Origin: Scedosporium boydii
Taxonomy: Eukaryota > Ascomycota > Sordariomycetes > Microascales > Microascaceae
Length of the DNA stretch: 64,000 nucleotides
Assembly (NCBI GenBank): GCA_002221725.1
Contig: NJFT01000005.1
Span: 62,001 to 126,000 of the forward strand
Direction: 5' to 3'
Shown here: piece after piece, positions 59,554-64,000 of the stretch
How the letters are laid out: each line of letters opens with the position of its first letter
Position numbering within the stretch: the stretch's first letter is position 1
The notes under the pieces: model-generated
The model's input: the letters and a program-made list of their open reading frames with translations, nothing else
What the model was told of the DNA's origin: nothing
Databases searched by the model: none
Made by a program: the position numbers and the translations under genes

Positions 59554-60611
59554 GGTAGTCGACTGGAATCTTGTGGATAGGTGCCTTCGTTGAAGTTTAC
59601 GAACGGACGCGGGGAATCCCAGTACTCCAATTATTTATTATTCAATCTGATCGAAGCACAGGATAGCCGGGGACAATCTCTTGGAGCCCAACTGCATCAC
59701 TGGCATCGTGTCGAGGCTGTGCATTAATACATTTCCATGATGCAACTTGCAGGGGCTGAGCTACTATGAGCGACTAATATCTGGGCGGAAGCCGGACGAC
59801 GAATGTCGGGATTTCAGGCAGAAGCGAGGCGAGGCAAGTCGGTCAATCGAACGCCGCCCAATGGATCATCAACCCTACCAACATTGAAGTATTCCAGGCC
59901 TATCAAATGTAACTGAGGCTCTCAAGAAGCCATCAACTTGGCATCACGACTGCAACCGGGTAGCCACAAAACCTGTTCTCTTGTCACGGTGTTTCTGGGA
60001 CATGGAGATGAAATTCTGTTGGCTCCAAAAGGAAATATTAAAGGCAATGGAAAAGAAGAACGAGCTGGGTAGTCTGTGATCTCGACCATGGAAAACCGTT
60101 GGTGGCCCATGATGACCATCGATCGACCAATGGTGTCTGGGTCGAGTTCATATTGGTTTCCTTCGGGGCAAACTTAAACGCACATGGCCAATACGAAGTA
60201 GTTGGGAGATATTGATGCTCTTGATTGGAAATAGCAAGACATTCCAGAGGAAACACACAACCAGTAACCGAAAACCAACTTAATGCCGTAAAACCATGAC
60301 ACTCGATTAATTTGAACCTTCTCCCTCTTTAAAAGAACAGCCAAGAAGGAAACAAAAAAGGAAAGAAAATAACGGCAAGCAACGGCGGAAAAGACGGGGG
60401 AAAAGCAGATGAGCCAAAAAGAAGGGGGAAAACAAATGAGCAAAAAAGAAAGAATCGAATCCCTCCGTCCATCCCACCTCACTCCCGAGGAGATTTCTTT
60501 TTTCCTCAGGCGAAGCTTCTACTGTATCCATGCCATTGTCTTATTGCGAGCACTGCCCGCAGTGCCAGCACCAATGGCCTCGGATTAAAGTTCAAGGCGC
60601 AAGAGTTTAAC
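59554..60611. other. Intergenic region right of the HET gene
   Basis: 1.06 kb. No gene seen. It contains one exact motif copy (60192) and copy B of the direct repeat. Confidence 0.5.
60219..60267 (+). repeat. Direct repeat, copy B
   Basis: Starts CTCTTGATTGGAAATAGCA, then AGACATTCCAGAGGAAACACA; compare 55317..55366. A 4-nt gap and about 8 substitutions separate the copies. Confidence 0.6.
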
Positions 60612-61107
60612 TCAAGATGCGACCGTAAGTCTGCGGCGCGGATCGAAGGGAATGGCCACCAAATCCTGGCGCCGGACCGTGAAGCCCGCCATCGAACCAG
60701 GGTTGGCTGTTCGAATGAGTTGCATTTGGCGAGCATACATCGTTCGCTCGTGTGGATTCTGAAGACGAACCGTAGAGTTGCGGCCCATGTTCTGCAGAGT
60801 TCTTGTATCCTTAGGACCCCCAGTTCGTCGAAATGGGAATGTGAATTCTAAGGGCGCCAAACAGTTAGACTTCTGGTTGTATAGAAATTCGTCGATGACA
60901 AGAAATGGTGTGTACTCACGATATCGACACATCTGGTTGATTGTGGTTGGGTGAATCTTCCATGCCCGTCCGTCTGCATCGAGCTGATGTGGAACGCCGG
61001 TCTAATTTGCTGTTAGCCGTTTGCCAGGGGCCTCTCCAGCTTACTCAAGTTAACTATACCTGCTGATTATCTTGCGTAGAATCGCGATAATACTCAGTTG
61101 TGCCACC

Positions 61108-61114
61108 AAAAAAA
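61108..61114 (-). other. Homopolymer frameshift site (7 T on the coding strand)
   Basis: Six T would give CAC TTT TTT GGT GGC and an open frame to the next donor at 61060; seven T give a TGA eight codons later. Confidence 0.65.
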
Positions 61115-61353
61115 GTGCATTTCAAGCCATCGGCCAGACTCGAATACACCATATTCAGCCACGGTTATACCCTCAGGAGTATCAAGCCGACCTTGGCCAA
61201 GGAACGTCATAAGGAGGTGGCCACCAGCCTCGTGGAGGAGCGTTGTAGCAAAGAGGAACTGGAAGTCTCGGAATCGCTGCGGGTTGTTTCCACTAGAGGC
61301 TAGCATATCCATTACCCGCTGGTAACTAGTTAGCACCGGGGGAGGGAGGGGGG

Positions 61354-61375
61354 GAGAGAGAGAGAGAGAGAGAGA
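61354..61375. repeat. (GA)n tract inside intron 1 of the HExxxH gene
   Basis: About 11 GA units. On the coding strand it forms a long CT tract upstream of the GCTAAC branch site and CCAG acceptor. Confidence 0.9.
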
Positions 61376-61837
61376 AAAGAGGGTAGGGAGGCATAGTGTA
61401 CATACAGAACCATTCAGGTGTATCATTGCTGCAGCTCTGGGGTCAAACTCCTCAAGGTCATCATGCCCGTCCTGCCAAGGCATTCTTGGTGTATACCCTA
61501 GGACGTTGATATTCGTCATCGTATTAAGGTTGATGACTACCGGAGGGAACCGAGATCGAAGCTTCCGTAAGTACATATCAACATAGGTCCTAGCCCTTGC
61601 CCGGTTACCGTTCCACCTCGAGCCTCCAGGGAGATCCGCGTGCTGGTCATCGATTGCGCCGGCTAAGTCAGTAAGCGCCTGCCTGCCCTGGTCACTCTCG
61701 ACCATAGAAAGCATGATGTTGATAGCAGAGGCAACGTAAGTATACTCCGACGTGTTGGGGAGGTTATTGATCAAGCGTTCATTTGGTCCGCCCTGCGGCC
61801 AAGTCAGCACAACGAAATTTGCAATGGAGGGGTTCAT

Positions 61838-63040
61838 GATAATAGACTTTGAGGTAATGTGATTGGTGAAGGAGGTTGTCTGAAATCTTAGTGAAGAGCG
61901 AGGTTGTCTGAAATCTTGACATGAGAATGGAGGCGCGATCACCGGGCACCGCTGGCCTTTATGTAGCCGTGGAGCGCTTGGCTTCGGGGAAGAGGTTGAC
62001 TGGGCTCGAGCATATTGCCATCTGATGGGAGCATGGGGAAGTCGGGCTGGAGTCTTCCTTCTCGGTATGCGGGCGCATATTTCGAGGATGATTTCGACCT
62101 TCTACCTCTGGCATACGCACGCACATAGATGGCATGATTTGGGCGGCGGTTAGGGGCCCCTTCCAAGCCGCAACCGGGACCTATCTAGATCCATTGGCTA
62201 CTGAGTGTTGTTGAGACGCAGAGATGGACCCGACTCATGATCGATTAGCCCCCGTCAGGACGTGATATGTTTCTCCTGCCGCCGGTCAAGGGGTCACCGG
62301 TGTCATGAGACGCTTCCATTTCTTTCGGGGCACAATTATAGAAGCATATCCGAGCCACCCTGCCGAGAAGAATGGGTTTGATCCCAAAAATAGAGGAAAA
62401 AAAGGTGATATTGGGGGCCGGTGGATAATATCACTTGGGCCGGACCGGGAGCGTTGGCGGCGGCCAACCGCCGGTGTGCTTCATGTTGGTCATCGGCCGG
62501 CCGGCGGCCCCTCGGTCATCCTCGTATTGGCCACCCCCAAAGATTTAGTTTCTACTTCATACTAGGCTGCTGAAGACTTCGGCGGCCCCAAAATAAAACT
62601 CAATGCGCTAAGCTTGCATACGCCCGCCAGCGCTTAAATGGATAGACCAATGGTAGGGTGGATTCTTAGGGGCTGAGTCGTGATGGTCACGAAGCGCCTT
62701 TACATCTCCGAGCATGGTAGCATAGCATTCATGGTAGCATTCCTCCTCCATCTCCAACTGTCTCAGGTCTGTACCACACACACAGGCCTCCTCTCTTGAC
62801 CCTTGGGCCTTAGTGTGGGCGGAGTTTGCTTGTACTACAAGTAGGAATTACCTTGAGGTTCGCACTGTCCTGCCACCCGAGTTCGTGACACATTCAGAGA
62901 ACACTACGAAGTAGAGGGGTAAACGAAACCAGCCATCTCCCTTTTAACAACTTCAACAACGGCGACGACGAGAGCGAGACGAGGACGACAAAAACGACGA
63001 CGACATCACGGACACAACGCGTCTTATTGCCATATCAAAA
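61838..63040. other. Intergenic region before the right-edge gene
   Basis: 1.2 kb. No supported gene. It contains an exact CTACGAAGTAG at 62904..62914 and an ACGACG-rich stretch just before the 63041 start. Confidence 0.5.
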
Positions 63041-64000
63041 ATGGCAAGGGAATCCAGTACTAGATCTTCAATAAAAGATCTTGATGTTGACCACTATACC
63101 GCCTTCACCAATGCCCTAACTAGCATCTTGTCTACTGAGAAGGCTGAGATAACATATGCCGAAATAATTGATGGCATGCCTACGGCGGCAACCTGGAAGG
63201 ACTATAGTAGTGTGCGCCATGATCTTGTTCAAAAGCACTATGAGCTGTGCGAGGGCTCATTAGAAACTGCGAAAGAATTCCGCGCGAACTTCCGTCCAGA
63301 CAGTCTCCAGTTTGACACCACAGTTCGTTTTTCTTACTGCGATGATATGCCTGATATAACTCTGCTAATCTATAATATAAAGCTCATACAAGCCTTTCAA
63401 GACTCACCGGTTGGATCGCGGACGTTTAAGCTTCGTCTAATGGAAATGACTGCTATCGCATGCCATGACCTCGCAGTTTTTCTATTTCAGCAATCTGATG
63501 GAGGTCGCCATAAAGGCTGCCATACTTGGAAACGACCACCGATAATGGTACATCCCTTTGGCCGTTCTGAAGCAGCCCTTGTCCCCGTTCCATTTCCTGA
63601 TCCTCCACCCACCGTCTTCTCCCACGACTGCTATCGCAGCTTTGAGCAGTATCCGAATGGCGTTGCTGACGTGGTTGGGTACTGGGCTGAATTCCGGCTC
63701 TTTGGTGGGGTGGTCGTATTTGACCGAGGGGAGGACGAGATGGGTGTATGTACTACCTCTAGTCGTTACCCTGTTACTATCCTTCGATGTCCTAGACTAA
63801 CGCTTACTTATTTGCAGTGTAACGATGTCTTCATCCATCCATATGGAGCTCGTCGTCTCATCTTCCAGCTCACAGATGAACAGATCGATCGCTTCTGTAA
63901 CTTTTGTCTCGCCTCTGCTGGAGACAGTCTCCCGTCTCCGTTGCCCTTTGTGGGTGAAAGACGGACCCGACGCGTAGATCCCTGGGATGCGATGAACTCC
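63041..64000 (+). CDS. Unrecognised fungal protein (partial, runs off window)
   Basis: Exon 1 63041..63745 and exon 2 63818 to the edge; intron 63746..63817 (GTATGT, GACTAACG branch site, TTTGCAG), 72 nt. The intron has no stop, so the frame is open either way, but the splice signals are strong. The start MARESSTRSSIKDLD has A at -3 and is followed by about 295 visible residues. Blocks of note: YSSVRHDLVQKHYELCEGSLE, FSHDCYRSFEQYPNGVADVVGYWAE, RLFGGVVVFDRGEDEMGCNDVFIHP, and a Cys pair in RFCNFCLAS. No signal peptide or membrane segment. The sequence is richer in A/T codons than the housekeeping genes to the left, suggesting an accessory or expanded family. Function unknown. Confidence 0.6.
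   Translation, partial: MARESSTRSSIKDLDVDHYTAFTNALTSILSTEKAEITYAEIIDGMPTAATWKDYSSVRHDLVQKHYELCEGSLETAKEFRANFRPDSLQFDTTVRFSYCDDMPDITLLIYNIKLIQAFQDSPVGSRTFKLRLMEMTAIACHDLAVFLFQQSDGGRHKGCHTWKRPPIMVHPFGRSEAALVPVPFPDPPPTVFSHDCYRSFEQYPNGVADVVGYWAEFRLFGGVVVFDRGEDEMGVCTTSSRYPVTILRCPRLTLTYLQCNDVFIHPYGARRLIFQLTDEQIDRFCNFCLASAGDSLPSPLPFVGERRTRRVDPWDAMNS

Larger units (their letters stand above)
60612..61837 (-). pseudogene. Uncharacterised HExxxH-motif protein with one-base frameshift
   Basis: Exons 61837..61406, 61318..61060, 61001..60920 and 60847..60612; introns 87, 58 and 72 nt, all GT-AG. Without one T in a 7-T run (plus strand A at 61108..61114) every exon is in phase and 335 aa result; with it, translation stops after HFFWWHN. 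Exon 2 is 259 nt where 258 would keep phase on both sides. Residues 172-178 read LHEAGGH, a zincin-like helix but with three residues between Glu and His rather than two, followed by a Glu-rich region. No signal peptide; the N-terminus is MNPSIANFVVLTWP. The C-terminus contains FTFPFRRTGGPKDT and QNPHERTMYARQM. Family not recognised. Either a recent pseudogene or a homopolymer sequencing error. Confidence 0.6.

Overview
The window is nuclear DNA of a filamentous ascomycete (Pezizomycotina), most likely a Sordariomycete. The evidence is short GT-AG introns (about 52-190 nt) with CTAAC-type branch sites, orthologues of single-copy housekeeping genes in typical fungal form, a HET-domain gene, and long CT-rich leaders. 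I cannot name the genus. No tRNA, rRNA, CRISPR array or intact transposon was found.

Left and middle part (1-40.1 kb), mostly core genome. It holds a partial SRS2-type DNA helicase (minus); a single-exon DUF7924-like protein; a single-pass membrane protein; an SREBP-type bHLH factor that stops just where the membrane segments of full-length SREBPs would begin; ESCRT-II subunit Vps25; a six-BRCT Brc1/Rtt107-type genome-stability protein (minus, convergent with VPS25); a 7-bladed lactonase / carboxy-muconate cyclase; a short CVNH-like secreted protein; APC/C subunit Cdc27; a DUF2461 protein; F-actin capping protein alpha; cytochrome b5; TFIIE beta; and a four-finger C2H2 transcription factor. 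These genes do not form a pathway. They serve separate cell functions: repair and replication (SRS2, BRC1), cell cycle (CDC27), transcription (TFIIE beta, SREBP, C2H2), endosomal sorting (VPS25, and LSB5 further right), actin (CAP alpha) and ER electron transfer (cytochrome b5).

40.1-53.2 kb is a 13-kb block with no recognisable gene. It contains a 37-nt poly(A) run, a 7-bp minisatellite and a dense cluster of a short hairpin-like motif (TACGAAGTA/TACTTCGTA).

Right part (53.2-64 kb). After LSB5 the content becomes accessory: a HET-domain gene whose only intron lacks a normal acceptor and whose C-terminus carries about 25-residue repeats; a HExxxH-motif protein with a one-base homopolymer frameshift; and an unrecognised family member running off the right edge.

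Most noteworthy: 13 exact copies of TACGAAGTA in non-coding DNA only (about 0.5 expected by chance), disabled or atypical splice signals, two internal coding microexons of 19 and 20 nt, a GC-AG intron, and the truncated SREBP. I did not find a convincing wholly new multi-gene system. Exon coordinates were read by hand and have not been tested against transcripts.
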